From: Rhodospirillales bacterium
Lineage (GTDB): Bacteria > Pseudomonadota > Alphaproteobacteria > Rhodospirillales > Shumkoniaceae
Length of the DNA: 64,000 nt
Reading direction: 5' to 3'
NCBI GenBank assembly: GCA_018432935.1
Contig: JAHDSF010000006.1
Span: 1-64,000 of the forward strand
In this document: positions 44,242-56,960 of the stretch, one piece after another
How positions within the stretch are numbered: the stretch's first letter is position 1
Layout: each line of letters opens with the position of its first letter
Notes under the pieces: generated by a model
Database searches by the model: none
The model's input: the letters and a program-made list of their open reading frames with translations, nothing else
Told to the model about the DNA's origin: nothing
Program-made: the position numbers and the translations under genes

Positions 44242-45320
44242 GAGTGGTGGGGTCTCTCGTCTGTATGCTGCTGCTTGCCCGGGCGTCCTGCGCCGGGGCG
44301 ATGGAGCGGACCCATTTCGCCGCTGTCGGGGAAGAGCGCACCGGCCTCGTGATCTACAGCACTACCGATTTTGTGGCCATCCGGCCGCTTCTCGAGAGCT
44401 TCCAAGCTGCCAATCCGGGCGTCGCCATCGACTATGTCGAGTCCCTGACGAAGGAGATCTACGAGACGGTCATCGGACCCGGCTCTTGGCAAGGGCTGCG
44501 GCCTGATGTGATCGCATCGTCGGCGATGGACCTCCAGGTCAAGCTGGTCAATGACGGCTATGCGCAGACTCACGTATCGCCGCAGACGGCGGCCTTGCCG
44601 GGATGGGCGAACTGGCGGGACCAGGCGTTCGGGTTTTCGTTCGAGCCGGCAGTGATGGTCTACGACCCGAAGCGCCTGCCGGCCGCGGACGTGCCGACGA
44701 CCCGGTTCGACCTGGTGCGCCTGCTGCGAGAGAAAACGGACCTCTACCAGGGACGGATCGGCACCTACGACATCGCCGAGAGCGGCATCGGATACCTGTT
44801 CGCCACCCAGGATGCCCTGCATGCCCATACCTTCGGGCGGCTGATCGAAGGGTTCGGCCGCAACGCCGTCCGGCTCTCGTGCTGCTCGTCCGATGTCCTG
44901 GACGCCATCGAGGCCGGGCAGGTCCTGATCGGCTACAATGTCCTGGGTTCCTACACCAAGCTGCGGATCGAAGGCGGCGCCTCGCTTGCCATGGTCCTGC
45001 CCAAGGACTACACGCTGGTGATGTCGCGGGTCGCCCTCATCCACCGCGACGCCCCCAATCCGAAGGCGGCGAAGGCCTTCCTCGATTACCTGTTGTCACG
45101 GAAGGGGCAGGAGGTGCTGGCGCGGGAATCTCACCTCTACCCCGTTCACCCCGATCTCGACGGCCCGTCGACCGCAGCCGAACTGAGGCGCAAGGCCGAG
45201 GGGCCGCTCCGCCCGATCACCGTCGGGCCCGGCCTGCTCGTCTACCTCGACAAGCTCAAGCACGCGCGCTTCCTTGACGAATGGCGGGTCAGCGTCGGCA
45301 ACAACCGGGTCGAGCCGTGA
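44238..45320 (+). CDS. periplasmic solute-binding protein coupled to TctDE
   Basis: This 360-residue protein has a signal peptide ([21 protein letters not shown]) and resembles iron(III)/AfuA-type ABC binding proteins. It opens [22 protein letters not shown] and contains [28 protein letters not shown] near the end. No ABC permease or ATPase gene follows. Its start overlaps the kinase stop (ATGA). It therefore probably acts as an accessory ligand sensor for the TctE kinase and not as a transport component, giving a three-component sensory unit. A C-C pair ([11 protein letters not shown]) may bind metal or form a disulfide. Confidence 0.8.
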   Translation: MRVVGSLVCMLLLARASCAGAMERTHFAAVGEERTGLVIYSTTDFVAIRPLLESFQAANPGVAIDYVESLTKEIYETVIGPGSWQGLRPDVIASSAMDLQVKLVNDGYAQTHVSPQTAALPGWANWRDQAFGFSFEPAVMVYDPKRLPAADVPTTRFDLVRLLREKTDLYQGRIGTYDIAESGIGYLFATQDALHAHTFGRLIEGFGRNAVRLSCCSSDVLDAIEAGQVLIGYNVLGSYTKLRIEGGASLAMVLPKDYTLVMSRVALIHRDAPNPKAAKAFLDYLLSRKGQEVLARESHLYPVHPDLDGPSTAAELRRKAEGPLRPITVGPGLLVYLDKLKHARFLDEWRVSVGNNRVEP

Positions 45321-45385
45321 GGCGGGAAGGCAGCCCTTTCCGGCGGCGCAGGGCGCACCACATGCAGGACGAAGGGGAGGTGACG

Positions 45386-46252
45386 ATGGCAATTGAAAAG
45401 CGGCACTTCGGGCGCACCGGCCACGCGAGTTCGGTGCTGATCTTCGGCGGCGCCGGTCTGCGGGCCGCGGACCAGGGCACGGCCGACCGCGTGCTCGACC
45501 TGCTCGACGAGTTCGGCGTCAACCACCTCGACGTGGCGGCAGCCTACGGCGATGCGGAACTGCGGGTCGGCGCCTGGATGCCGAGTCGCCGCAACGACTT
45601 CTTCCTCGCCACCAAGACCGGCGAGCGCAGCTACGCCGGGGCGCGCGATCAGATCCGGCGCTCGCTCGACCGCCTGCGCACCGATCACGTTGACCTCCTG
45701 CAGATGCACGCCCTCTACCACCCCGATGAATGGGAGCAGGCGTTCGCGCCGGGCGGGGCGCTGGAGGCCCTGGTGGAGGCCCGCGAGCAGGGGCTGGCGC
45801 GCTTCCTCGGCGTCACCGGCCACGGCTGGACGGTGGCGGCCATGCATCGCCGCAGCCTGGAGCGGTTCGACTTCGATTCGGTGCTGATGCCGTGGAACTG
45901 GTTCGCTGCCGGTCATGTCAGCTACCCCAAGGACTTCGAGGAAACGGTGCGGCTGTGCCGCGAGCGCGGCGTCGCGGTGCAGACCATCAAGGGGCTGGCC
46001 CGCGGCCCCTGGGCGGCGGGCGCGGAGCGCAACCGGGACACCTGGTACCAGCCGCTCGAGGACGAAGCCGATATCGAAGCGGCGACCCATTGGGTGCTGG
46101 GCCGCGGCGACGTCTTCATGATCGCTCCCGGCGACGTCGACCTGCTGCCCCGGGTGTTGAAAGCCGCGGCCGCGTTCCGCAGCCGCCCCGACGAGGCGGC
46201 GATGACGGCGATGTCCGAGCGGGCCGGGCTGGCGACGATCTTCGGGCTGTAG
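45386..46252 (+). CDS. aldo/keto reductase
   Basis: This 288-residue TIM-barrel oxidoreductase has the catalytic tetrad D49, Y54, K77 and H108 ([28 protein letters not shown]). The cofactor-binding C terminus is shortened compared with classical NADPH enzymes. The substrate is unknown. The start follows GGGGAGGTGACG. Three bases separate its stop from that of the convergent mlaF. Confidence 0.85.
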   Translation: MAIEKRHFGRTGHASSVLIFGGAGLRAADQGTADRVLDLLDEFGVNHLDVAAAYGDAELRVGAWMPSRRNDFFLATKTGERSYAGARDQIRRSLDRLRTDHVDLLQMHALYHPDEWEQAFAPGGALEALVEAREQGLARFLGVTGHGWTVAAMHRRSLERFDFDSVLMPWNWFAAGHVSYPKDFEETVRLCRERGVAVQTIKGLARGPWAAGAERNRDTWYQPLEDEADIEAATHWVLGRGDVFMIAPGDVDLLPRVLKAAAAFRSRPDEAAMTAMSERAGLATIFGL

Positions 46253-46255
46253 GCC

Positions 46256-47029
46256 CTACACCTGCACCGCCATCTTGATCGGGCCTTCGGCGCGGCCGTG
46301 GATGAACTGCTCGACGTAGGGGTTGCCGGAACGGTCGATCTCGCCGGTCGGGCCGGCCCAGATGATCCTGCCCTGGTAGAGCATGGCGATGCGGTCGGCG
46401 ATCTTGCGCGCGCTCGCCATGTCGTGGGTGATCGACAGCCCGGTGGCGCCGACCTCGCCGGTGATCTTGACGATCAGGTCGTTGATGACGTCGGCCATGA
46501 TCGGGTCGAGGCCGGTGGTCGGCTCGTCGAAAAAGATGATCTCGGGGTCGGCGGCGATGGCGCGGGCCAGCGCCACCCTCTTCTGCATGCCGCCCGACAG
46601 CTCGGAGGGGAACAGGTCCGCCACTTCGGGGCCGAGCCCCACCTGGGCCAGCTTGGCGATGGCGATTTCCTTGGCCTTGGGCCGGGTGGCGTGCTTGGCG
46701 GCGATCAGGCCGAAACCGACGTTCTCCCACACCGGCAGCGAGTCGAACAGGGCGCCGCCCTGGAACAGCATGCCGAACTTGCGGTTGACGCGCTCGCGCT
46801 CGCGCGCCGGCATGCCGACGACCTCCTCGCCGTCGATCTGGATCGAGCCCTCGTCGGGCTTGAGGATGCCGAGGATGCACTTGATGAGGACCGACTTGCC
46901 GGTCCCCGAGCCGCCGATCACCACCAGGGATTCGCTGACCCCGACGTCGACGTCGAGGCCGTCCAGCACGACCTTGCGGCCGAACGCCTTCTTCAGGTTG
47001 CGAACCCGGATCTTCGGCGTTTCGCTCAT
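46256..47029 (-). CDS. mlaF: ABC transporter ATP-binding protein of the Mla type
   Basis: This 257-residue ATPase has Walker A GGSGTGKSVL, Q-loop LFQGGALFDSLPVWENV (typical of MlaF/Ttg2A), signature LSGGMQKRVALARAIA, Walker B IIFFDEPTTGLDPI and SITHDMASA. It powers phospholipid transport between outer and inner membranes together with MlaE. No mlaD, mlaC or mlaB gene follows here. Its start overlaps the mlaE stop (ATGA). Confidence 0.92.
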   Translation of the reverse strand: MSETPKIRVRNLKKAFGRKVVLDGLDVDVGVSESLVVIGGSGTGKSVLIKCILGILKPDEGSIQIDGEEVVGMPARERERVNRKFGMLFQGGALFDSLPVWENVGFGLIAAKHATRPKAKEIAIAKLAQVGLGPEVADLFPSELSGGMQKRVALARAIAADPEIIFFDEPTTGLDPIMADVINDLIVKITGEVGATGLSITHDMASARKIADRIAMLYQGRIIWAGPTGEIDRSGNPYVEQFIHGRAEGPIKMAVQV

Positions 47030-47799
47030 TTGGCGAAGAACATCTCCGTCAGGACGTAGTCGAACGACAGGATCAGGATCGAGGCCGAGACCACGGCGTT
47101 GGTGGTGGCAGCGCCGACGCCCTGGGCGCCGCCCCGCGACTGGTAGCCGTGGAAGCATCCCATCAGGGTGACGATGAAGCCGAACGCGGCCGCCTTCACT
47201 AGGCCCGAGACGACATCCTCCACCTCCAGGAAGTCCCAGGTGCTCTGCAGGTAGTTCGACGGGTTGAAGCCGAGGCTGTAGACGCCGACGATGTAGCCGC
47301 CGAAGACGCCGATGATGTCGGCGATGAAGACCATGATGGGCAGCATCAGGATGCCCGCCATGATGCGCGGCGCGACCATGTACTTCATCGGGTTGGTCGA
47401 CAGCGTGGTCAGCGCGTCGATCTGCTCCGTCACCCGCATGGTCCCGATCTCGGCCGCCATGGCGGCGCCGACCCGTCCCGCCACCATCAGCCCGGCCAGC
47501 ACCGGTCCCAGCTCGCGGGTCAGGGCCAGCACGACGATGTTGGCGACCGCGCTCTCGGCCGAGAAGCGCGAGGTGCCGGTATAGGTCTGCAGCGCCATCA
47601 CCATGCCGGCAAAGACGGCGGTGAGCCCCACCACCGGCAGCGAGAAATAGCCGACCTCGATCATCTGGCGCAGGATGATGCGCGGGTAGAAGGGCGGTCG
47701 CACGCAGTGCGATAGGGCGCTGACGGCGAAGATGGCGAGCCGCCCGGTAGTCGCGAGAAAGGCGATGAAGACCCGGCCGATGATCTGAAGCAGCTTCAT
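47026..47799 (-). CDS. mlaE: MlaE-type lipid ABC transporter permease
   Basis: This 257-residue membrane protein has five to six helices and the MlaE core TRELGPVLAGLMVAGRVGAAMAAEIGTM. The coupling segment EQIDALTTLSTNPMKYMVAPR and the C-terminal CFHGYQSRGGAQGVGAATTNAVV are also present. It forms the transmembrane dimer that MlaF energises. The start overlaps the alr stop (ATGA), placing it in the alr operon. Confidence 0.92.
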   Translation of the reverse strand: MKLLQIIGRVFIAFLATTGRLAIFAVSALSHCVRPPFYPRIILRQMIEVGYFSLPVVGLTAVFAGMVMALQTYTGTSRFSAESAVANIVVLALTRELGPVLAGLMVAGRVGAAMAAEIGTMRVTEQIDALTTLSTNPMKYMVAPRIMAGILMLPIMVFIADIIGVFGGYIVGVYSLGFNPSNYLQSTWDFLEVEDVVSGLVKAAAFGFIVTLMGCFHGYQSRGGAQGVGAATTNAVVSASILILSFDYVLTEMFFAK

Positions 47800-48908
47800 C
47801 CGCCGGTTCCGTCGCCCTGATAGACGCGGTGGTAGCGGCGGCCGAGCCCGGTCAGGATCTCGTACGAAATTGTGCCGGCAGCGGTAGCGACCTGATCGAT
47901 GCCGAGCCCCGGCCCGATGAGGTCGACGACGGTTCCCGGATGCGCTTCCCGCTCCGGAACTTCGGTCACGTCGAGCGTGATGAGATCCATGGAAACCCGA
48001 CCGACGATCGGCACCGGCATGCCCCCCACGATCGCACTGCCCCGGCCGCTGGCGGACCGCAGATAACCATCGGCGTATCCGACGGCTATGGTCGCGATGC
48101 GCGTGGGACCGGCGGCGCGGTGGGTCGCACCATAACCAACGGTCTGGGGCGAGTCAATCTCGCGCACCTGCAGGATTTTCGCTTGCAGACGAACCACTTG
48201 CGCCAGTTCGAACGGCATCGGCGAAAGCGGCGCGCCACCATAGAGGGCGATCCCGGGGCGGGCGAGATCGTAGTGGTAGTCGGGCCCCAGCAGGATGCCG
48301 GCCGAGTTGGCGAACGAGGCACGGCCCATCGGCAGCCGCTCGCGCGCGTGGCGGAAGGCGGCGAGCTGGCGGCCGTTGGCCTCGTGCCCGGGTTCGTCGG
48401 CGCAGGCGAGATGGCTCATCACCAGGCGGACGTCGATGCCGCGGAGGCGGTCGGGCTCGTCGGCCAGCGTATCGAGCTCCTCCGGCGACAGGCCGAGGCG
48501 CGACATCCCGGTGTCGACGTGGACGTCGGCAGGGCGAGGGGTGCCCCGGCTGCGGCAGTGGGCGGACCAGCGCTCGATGTCGCCGAGGCCGTTGAGGACC
48601 GGGACCAGCCGGAAGGCCTCGAAGGTCTGCTCGGCGCCGGGCAGGCAGCCGCCCAGCACGTGGATCTCGGCATCGGGCAGCGCCTCGCGCACGGCGACCG
48701 CCTCCTCGACCAGGGCGACGAAGAAGGTCCGGCAGCCGGCGTTCCACAGCGCCGGTGCGACCCGCTCGGCACCGGTGCCGTAGGCGTCGGCCTTGACCAC
48801 GCCGGCCACCTCGCCGCCGTGGAAGCAGGCCTTCATCCGCTTCCAGTTTCCGGCGATGGCGTCGAGGTCGACGGTCAGCACGGCGCCCGCATGGGCCAGG
48901 GTGGGCAT
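47796..48908 (-). CDS. alr: alanine racemase
   Basis: This 370-residue PLP enzyme makes D-alanine for peptidoglycan. The cofactor lysine is K39 in GVVKADAYGTGA. The second catalytic residue is the tyrosine in QTVGYGATHRA. HVDTGMSRLGL and VGRVSMDLITLDVT are further family motifs. It lies downstream of dnaB, a common alphaproteobacterial arrangement, but here a cupin gene intervenes. It is coupled by ATGA to mlaE. The start follows CGGAGATGCCGCC. Confidence 0.93.
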   Translation of the reverse strand: MPTLAHAGAVLTVDLDAIAGNWKRMKACFHGGEVAGVVKADAYGTGAERVAPALWNAGCRTFFVALVEEAVAVREALPDAEIHVLGGCLPGAEQTFEAFRLVPVLNGLGDIERWSAHCRSRGTPRPADVHVDTGMSRLGLSPEELDTLADEPDRLRGIDVRLVMSHLACADEPGHEANGRQLAAFRHARERLPMGRASFANSAGILLGPDYHYDLARPGIALYGGAPLSPMPFELAQVVRLQAKILQVREIDSPQTVGYGATHRAAGPTRIATIAVGYADGYLRSASGRGSAIVGGMPVPIVGRVSMDLITLDVTEVPEREAHPGTVVDLIGPGLGIDQVATAAGTISYEILTGLGRRYHRVYQGDGTGG

Positions 48909-49026
48909 GGCGGCATCTCCGCAAGGTCTGCGGGAATCTCTTATCGTGCTGCGGCCGCCACGACAAGCGGAAGCGCCGTCCCGTCTTCCCCACGTGGGGC
49001 GAATCAGGTCCGAGAGGCGGCGATGT

Positions 49027-49557
49027 CTACGCCCCTCCCGGCCAGCCGGCGGAGACCGGCTCGACGGGCTGGCCGGGGAAGCGCACCCCGAACCGCTCGA
49101 CCAGGGCGGGCACGCTGCCCAGGTCCATGTCGAGCTCATACCTGCCGCACAGGTCGGTGAGGTCCGCGGGCGGGATCTGGGTCACGCCGCCCCGTTCCGA
49201 GACCTCGCGGAAAAAGTCCTCGAACCCGGCGGGGGAGATGATCTCGAGGATCCGGCACGGCTCGTCGCCCGCGTTCCAGAACGTGTGCCACTGGCTGCGG
49301 GGCTTGAAGACGAGATCGCCGGGGGTGGCGAACACCACCTCGTCGCCGAGCAGGGCGCCCATCCGGCCGGCGAGGACGAAGCTGTACTCGTCCTCCCTGG
49401 CATGGCGGTGCATCGGCGCCGCCAGGACGTGCGGCGCCATCGGGTGCTCGACCAGCGAGAAGCGGCCGCCGGCCGCCGCCCCGTCGATCATGAAGCGCAC
49501 GCCGATGGTGCCGAGAAAGCCTGCCGCCGCGTCGTTCGGACCCACCACCTTGGCCAT
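49027..49557 (-). CDS. cupin-domain protein
   Basis: This 176-residue protein has a single cupin barrel with HRHAREDEYSFVLAGRMGALLGDE and a second-motif region around GDLVFKPRSQWHTFWNAGDEP. The metal ligands H, H and E in the first motif and H in the second are present. The function is unknown; such proteins may be small dioxygenases or sugar/organic-acid binding proteins. It stands between dnaB and alr on the same strand. The start follows GGAGGCGGCA. Confidence 0.8.
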   Translation of the reverse strand: MAKVVGPNDAAAGFLGTIGVRFMIDGAAAGGRFSLVEHPMAPHVLAAPMHRHAREDEYSFVLAGRMGALLGDEVVFATPGDLVFKPRSQWHTFWNAGDEPCRILEIISPAGFEDFFREVSERGGVTQIPPADLTDLCGRYELDMDLGSVPALVERFGVRFPGQPVEPVSAGWPGGA

Positions 49558-49651
49558 TGCCGCCTCCGTTTCCTCTCTGGTCGGCAGATGGGAAGCGGCG
49601 GTTGCGACACAACCCCGCCGGGGCGGCGGTGCGGTCTGGCCGGGCGTCGCC

Positions 49652-51154
49652 CTAGTAGCCGCCGCCGTGGTCGCGGTCGAGGTTGGAGAAGCGGGTGAAT
49701 TCTCCCTGGAACAGCAGCTTGACGGTGCCGATCGGACCGTGGCGCTGCTTGGCAATGATCACTTCGGCGATGCCGCGGCTTTCCTCGCGCAGGCGCTCCC
49801 AGCGTTCCATCCGGGTGTGGAAGGCGTCGTCCTTCTCGTCGGCGCGCTGCGCCGGCTGGTCGCGCTCGAGGTAGTACTCCTGCCGGAACACGAAGCTGAC
49901 GACGTCGGAGTCCTGCTCGATCGACCCCGATTCGCGCAGGTCGGCGAGCTGCGGCCGCTTGTCCTCGCGCTGCTCGACCGCGCGCGACAGCTGCGACAGC
50001 GCCAGCACCGGCACGTCCAGTTCCTTGGCCAGGGTCTTCAGCCCGCGGGTGATCTCGGACACCTCCTGCACCCGGTTGTCATGGCGCGAGCCGGGCGAGG
50101 GGGCGATCAGCTGCAGGTAGTCGACGACGATCAGCCCCAGGCCGTGCTGGCGCTTCAGCCGCCGCGCCCGGGTGCGAAGCGCGCTGACCGACAGCGCCGG
50201 GGTGTCGTCGATGAAGATCGGCAGCTTGTAGAGGGTCTGGCTGCAGGCGACTAGGCGCTGGAACTCCTCGTTCGAGAGCTCGCCCTTGCGCATGCGGTCG
50301 GACGAGATCTCGGTCTGCTCCGACAGGATGCGGGCGGCCAGCTGCTCGGCCGACATTTCCAGCGAGAAGAAGCCCACCACCGCCCCTTCCTTGCCGCCCG
50401 AGCCGGCGTGGTCGTAGGCGGCGTTGTAGGCGATGTTGGTGGCCAGCGCCGTCTTGCCCATCGAGGGCCGGCCGGCGAGGATGATGAGGTCGGAGTGGTG
50501 CAGGCCGCCCAGCAACTTGTCGAGATCGATCAGTCCGGTGCCGACGCCGGCCAGGCCCCCGTCGCGCCGGTGCGCGGCCTCGGCGGCGCCGACCGCCTCG
50601 ACCACGGCGTCGCGGAACGAACAAAACCCCCCTTCGAACTCGCCCACCGTAGCCAGCTTGTAGAGCGAGGCTTCGGCCATCTCGATCTGGACCTTGCCGT
50701 CCTCCCCGACCTCGGCGTCGTAGGCCTTGTTGACCACCTCCTGGCCGAGCGCGATCAGCTCGCGCTTGATATGGAGGTCGAAGATGACGCGGCCGTACTC
50801 GCCGGCGTTGACGACGGTCACCGCCGAGGCCGCCAGCTCGGCCAGGTAGTCGGTGCCGCCCAGCTGGGCTAGCGCCTCGTCCTGCGCCAGATAGGTCGAC
50901 AGCACCACGGGATCGGCGATGCGGCCGCCTTCCAGCAGGCGCATGCAAGCCTCGAAGATGCGGCCGTGGGCGGCCAGGGCGAAATGCTCCGGCCGCAGGT
51001 ACTCCGAGACTTTCTCGAAAGCCCGGTTGTCGACGAAGATGGCGCCCAGCAGCGCCTTCTCCGCTTCGATGTTGTGGGGCAGCGAACGGTAGTGGGGGCC
51101 GTTCTCGTTGACGCCGACGATTTCGGTCTTGGTGGCTGCGTAGGTGGGCGGCAT
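49652..51154 (-). CDS. dnaB: replicative DNA helicase DnaB
   Basis: This 500-residue helicase has an N-terminal primase-interacting domain (LPHNIEAEKALLGAIFVDN) and a RecA-like motor with Walker A AGRPSMGKTALATN. FFSLEMSAEQLAARIL, Walker B LGLIVVDYLQLIAP and LSQLSRAVEQREDKRPQLADLRESGSIEQDSD are also present. No intein is present. It starts after AGAAGGGTCTC. It is divergent from the SDR gene. Confidence 0.97.
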   Translation of the reverse strand: MPPTYAATKTEIVGVNENGPHYRSLPHNIEAEKALLGAIFVDNRAFEKVSEYLRPEHFALAAHGRIFEACMRLLEGGRIADPVVLSTYLAQDEALAQLGGTDYLAELAASAVTVVNAGEYGRVIFDLHIKRELIALGQEVVNKAYDAEVGEDGKVQIEMAEASLYKLATVGEFEGGFCSFRDAVVEAVGAAEAAHRRDGGLAGVGTGLIDLDKLLGGLHHSDLIILAGRPSMGKTALATNIAYNAAYDHAGSGGKEGAVVGFFSLEMSAEQLAARILSEQTEISSDRMRKGELSNEEFQRLVACSQTLYKLPIFIDDTPALSVSALRTRARRLKRQHGLGLIVVDYLQLIAPSPGSRHDNRVQEVSEITRGLKTLAKELDVPVLALSQLSRAVEQREDKRPQLADLRESGSIEQDSDVVSFVFRQEYYLERDQPAQRADEKDDAFHTRMERWERLREESRGIAEVIIAKQRHGPIGTVKLLFQGEFTRFSNLDRDHGGGY

Positions 51155-51319
51155 GAGACCCTTCTGGTCAGGAACGAAGGAGAGTACGTCCGACGCGCCG
51201 GTATGTGAATCCGGAAACGCGGTGGAACATGGTAGAAGCGGGGATAACTTCCAAGCTCTTGTTCCGGCTTTATCTTTTGCTCATGATCTAGACCGTTCGG
51301 CAATCGCGGGGAGAAGGTG

Positions 51320-52059
51320 ATGGAAACCGGGCTTTCCGGCAAGACGGCCCTCGTCACGGGCGGCTCGCGCGGCATCGGGCGGGCGGTGTGCGTCGCCCTG
51401 GCCTGCGAGGGGGTGCGGGTGGCGGTCAACTACGTCTCCGACTCGAAGGCGGCCGACGAGACGCTGCGCCTGGTCGTCGCGGCGGGCGGCACGGCGCGCG
51501 CCTACCGGGCCGACGTCGGTGACGAGGCGGCGGTGCGGGCCATGGTCGCGCAGATCGAGGCCGATCTCGGCCCAGTCGACCTCCTGGTGGCCAACGCCGG
51601 CACCTCGGTGCCCGAGGAGCCGCTCGCCTTCTCGCTCGACAACTGGCGGCGGATGTTCCGCGTCAACGCCGACGGCGTCTTCATCCCGGTGGCGGCGGTC
51701 GGGCCGGGGATGGTCGGGCGCGGCTATGGGCGGATCGTCTGCATCGCCTCGATCGCAGCGCTGCGGCCGCGGCCCCGGCTGGCCGCCTACAGCGCCGCCA
51801 AGGCGGCGGTGATCGCGTTTGCGCGGAGCTGCTCGGAAAGCTTCGCCCCGCACGTGCGCATCAATTGCGTCGCCCCGGGGCTGATCGAGACCGAGCTGGC
51901 CGCTACCGTCGACCGCGACGCCCTGATCCGCGCCACGCCTGCGGGGCGCATCGGCCGCCCCGAGGAGATCGCCGACGCCGTCGTCTACCTGCTCTCCGAC
52001 CGTTCCAGCTACACCACCGGCCAGACCCTGGTGGTGAGCGGGGGCAGGGTGAACCTTCC

Positions 52060-52063
<4 letters not shown>
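51320..52063 (+). CDS. short-chain dehydrogenase/reductase (FabG-like)
   Basis: This 247-residue Rossmann enzyme has [11 protein letters not shown] at the cofactor site, LVANAGTS and the catalytic S...YxxxK ([22 protein letters not shown]). The C terminus [12 protein letters not shown] is typical. It is probably a 3-oxoacyl-reductase-like enzyme of unassigned substrate. ATG at 51320 follows GGGGAGAAGGTG. Its stop overlaps the pdxY start by ATGA. Confidence 0.85.
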
Positions 52064-55055
<2,992 letters not shown>

Positions 55056-55138
55056 CCCAGTATTCTCATTATCTCATCATGCCCTAGACGTCGGAAAATC
55101 TCAACAGACACTCGTCTTTCGGCGGTCTTGCTCGCGGC

Positions 55139-55720
55139 CTACCCCGCGATCCGGCTGAGCACGTGGATTTTTGCCGTTTCCTCGATCAGTTCGGCAATGT
55201 TCTGGGCCTGCCGCAAGTCCTTTCCCGCGGCGACCAATCCGTGGGCTCGCAGCAGGAAAGCGACAAACGGGCTGTCGGCGTCGTAGCCAGCCATGATCCG
55301 CGCGGCGTCCTCGGGGGCGACAGCATAACTGCCGGTGTCGAATACGCGCACCGGCGCCTTGAGCTTGATCTCGGAATGGTAGGTCGAGAATACGAGCTCG
55401 TCCATGACCGCCGCGCAGGCCGTCGCGTAGGGGCTGTGGCAATGCACGATCGCTCCGGCGGCGGAAAACCTGCGATAGATGGCGCCGTGCAGCGGGCTCT
55501 CCTTGGAGGGCGGGCTGTCGCCGGAGGTGGGACGGCCGTCGAAGTCCGCCACCACGAAATCGCGGGCGGTGCACGAGCCGAAGGACGAGCGGCTGCCCTT
55601 GATCAGCATCCGCTCCCGTTCCAGGCGCAGGCTGAGATTGCCGCCGTCGCTGGCCTGCATCTGCTGGCGGTGCAGCGAGCGGGCGCAGACCTGGAGCTGG
55701 CGCTGAAGCGTTTCAAGCAT
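55139..55720 (-). CDS. class II aldolase/adducin family protein
   Basis: This 193-residue zinc enzyme has the class II aldolase fold. SDGGNLSLRLER and IKGSRSSFG form the phosphate site, followed by the acidic residue in KESPLHGAIYRR. The zinc histidines are in VHCHSPYATA, with the third in LLRAHGLVAAG. It should cleave a sugar-phosphate or hydroxy-acid-phosphate like fuculose- or ribulose-phosphate aldolases. It overlaps the UPF0261 gene by eight bases, so the two probably act in sequence. Confidence 0.85.
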   Translation of the reverse strand: MLETLQRQLQVCARSLHRQQMQASDGGNLSLRLERERMLIKGSRSSFGSCTARDFVVADFDGRPTSGDSPPSKESPLHGAIYRRFSAAGAIVHCHSPYATACAAVMDELVFSTYHSEIKLKAPVRVFDTGSYAVAPEDAARIMAGYDADSPFVAFLLRAHGLVAAGKDLRQAQNIAELIEETAKIHVLSRIAG

Positions 55721-56939
55721 GGGACGCCGTCCTTATCAGGGAGACCATCTCGTCCGCCGCGGCTTCCGAGAACTCCCGGTCCATGAAGTTGCAGTCGGTC
55801 AGCCGGATCGGGATATCGTCGCGCAGCTCGCTGCGGAAGATGTCCACGATCAGCCGGTCCAAATCCGGATCATACAGAGCCTCGCCCGGGCGGGAGTAGT
55901 TGCGGAAGCCCCGGATCGGCACGAGGATCTTGAGGTTGCCCCTGGCCTGGTTCAGGCGTCCCACGACGATGCGGGCGATGTTCGAAATTTCCGTCGCGTT
56001 CAGCCTCACGTGGGCCAGGTTCTTGTTGTGCCAGTGGATCTTCCGGCGATCGGCATCAGCGAACAACTGGCCCCGCCACTGGCATATGAAATCGATGCCG
56101 GCGGGGCAGACGAGGAGGGGGATCCGGTTCTCGATCGCGGCCAACAGGCGGTCGCGCGGGCCGTAGCCGAAGCCGTGCCCGAAGTATTCGTAGACCACCT
56201 CGTGCAGCGTCAGGTCCATCGCGGCCGTCACCACGCCAGCGCGGATCAGGTCCTCGAGGCAGCGGCCGCCGGCCCCGGTGGAGTGGAAGCTGACGACCTC
56301 GTATCCCCGCGCCTTGACCAGGTTGATGGCATTGACCACGCCGTCGTTTGTGGCGCCCATCAGGGTGGCGCCGATCAAGGTCGAGGTGGTGCGCGGGATC
56401 TCGCGGCCGGCGGTCGCGACCATCCCGACCAGGGCGGCGATGGCGTTGTCCAGCACCGTCCGGCTGACCACGTTCAGCCCGGCGAAGTCCGAGATCGACG
56501 GCATGGTGACGATGTCCCTGGCGCCGACCACGGAATCGAACGTCCGCTGCCCGCTGGCCACCGTCGACAGGATGAGCTTCGGGATGCCGATCGGAAGGCC
56601 CTGCATCGCATGGGCAGCGATGGTCGTGTTCTGCAGGCCGCCGCACGAGAACACTCCGTGGACCGTTCCCTGCGCGAAAAGCCTGCAGAGCAGCGAGCGG
56701 GATCCCCTGGCCATGAGATCGAGGAGCTTGTGCTGGTCGCCGCCCTCCACCTCGCCCCACTCGACGCCTGCCTCGCGGCTGACGTCGGACCGCGAGTAGT
56801 CCGCCGTCGAGTGGTGGCCCTGGCTGGTGCTGACGTCGATGATCAGGGTTCTTACGCCCCGCTTCTCGATTTCAGCCGCAGCGTATCGGAACTCCGACTC
56901 CTTGGTGTCGAGGCATCCCAGAAGTGCGATGGTCTTCAT
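55713..56939 (-). CDS. Tm-1-like ATP-binding protein (UPF0261)
   Basis: This 408-residue protein matches the UPF0261/Tm-1-like family, beginning MKTIALLGCLDTKESEFRYAA and containing GVFSCGGLQNTT, GLPIGIPKLILSTVASGQ, FHSTGAGGRCLEDLI and PAGIDF. Plant Tm-1 uses a related ATP-binding domain to inhibit viral replicase. The bacterial role is unknown, but members often sit in sugar or organic-acid catabolic clusters, as here next to a class II aldolase. An enzymatic step that prepares the aldolase substrate is plausible but inferred. Confidence 0.83.
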   Translation of the reverse strand: MKTIALLGCLDTKESEFRYAAAEIEKRGVRTLIIDVSTSQGHHSTADYSRSDVSREAGVEWGEVEGGDQHKLLDLMARGSRSLLCRLFAQGTVHGVFSCGGLQNTTIAAHAMQGLPIGIPKLILSTVASGQRTFDSVVGARDIVTMPSISDFAGLNVVSRTVLDNAIAALVGMVATAGREIPRTTSTLIGATLMGATNDGVVNAINLVKARGYEVVSFHSTGAGGRCLEDLIRAGVVTAAMDLTLHEVVYEYFGHGFGYGPRDRLLAAIENRIPLLVCPAGIDFICQWRGQLFADADRRKIHWHNKNLAHVRLNATEISNIARIVVGRLNQARGNLKILVPIRGFRNYSRPGEALYDPDLDRLIVDIFRSELRDDIPIRLTDCNFMDREFSEAAADEMVSLIRTASHA

Positions 56940-56960
56940 GGTCGCAGGCGTCCCGCAACG

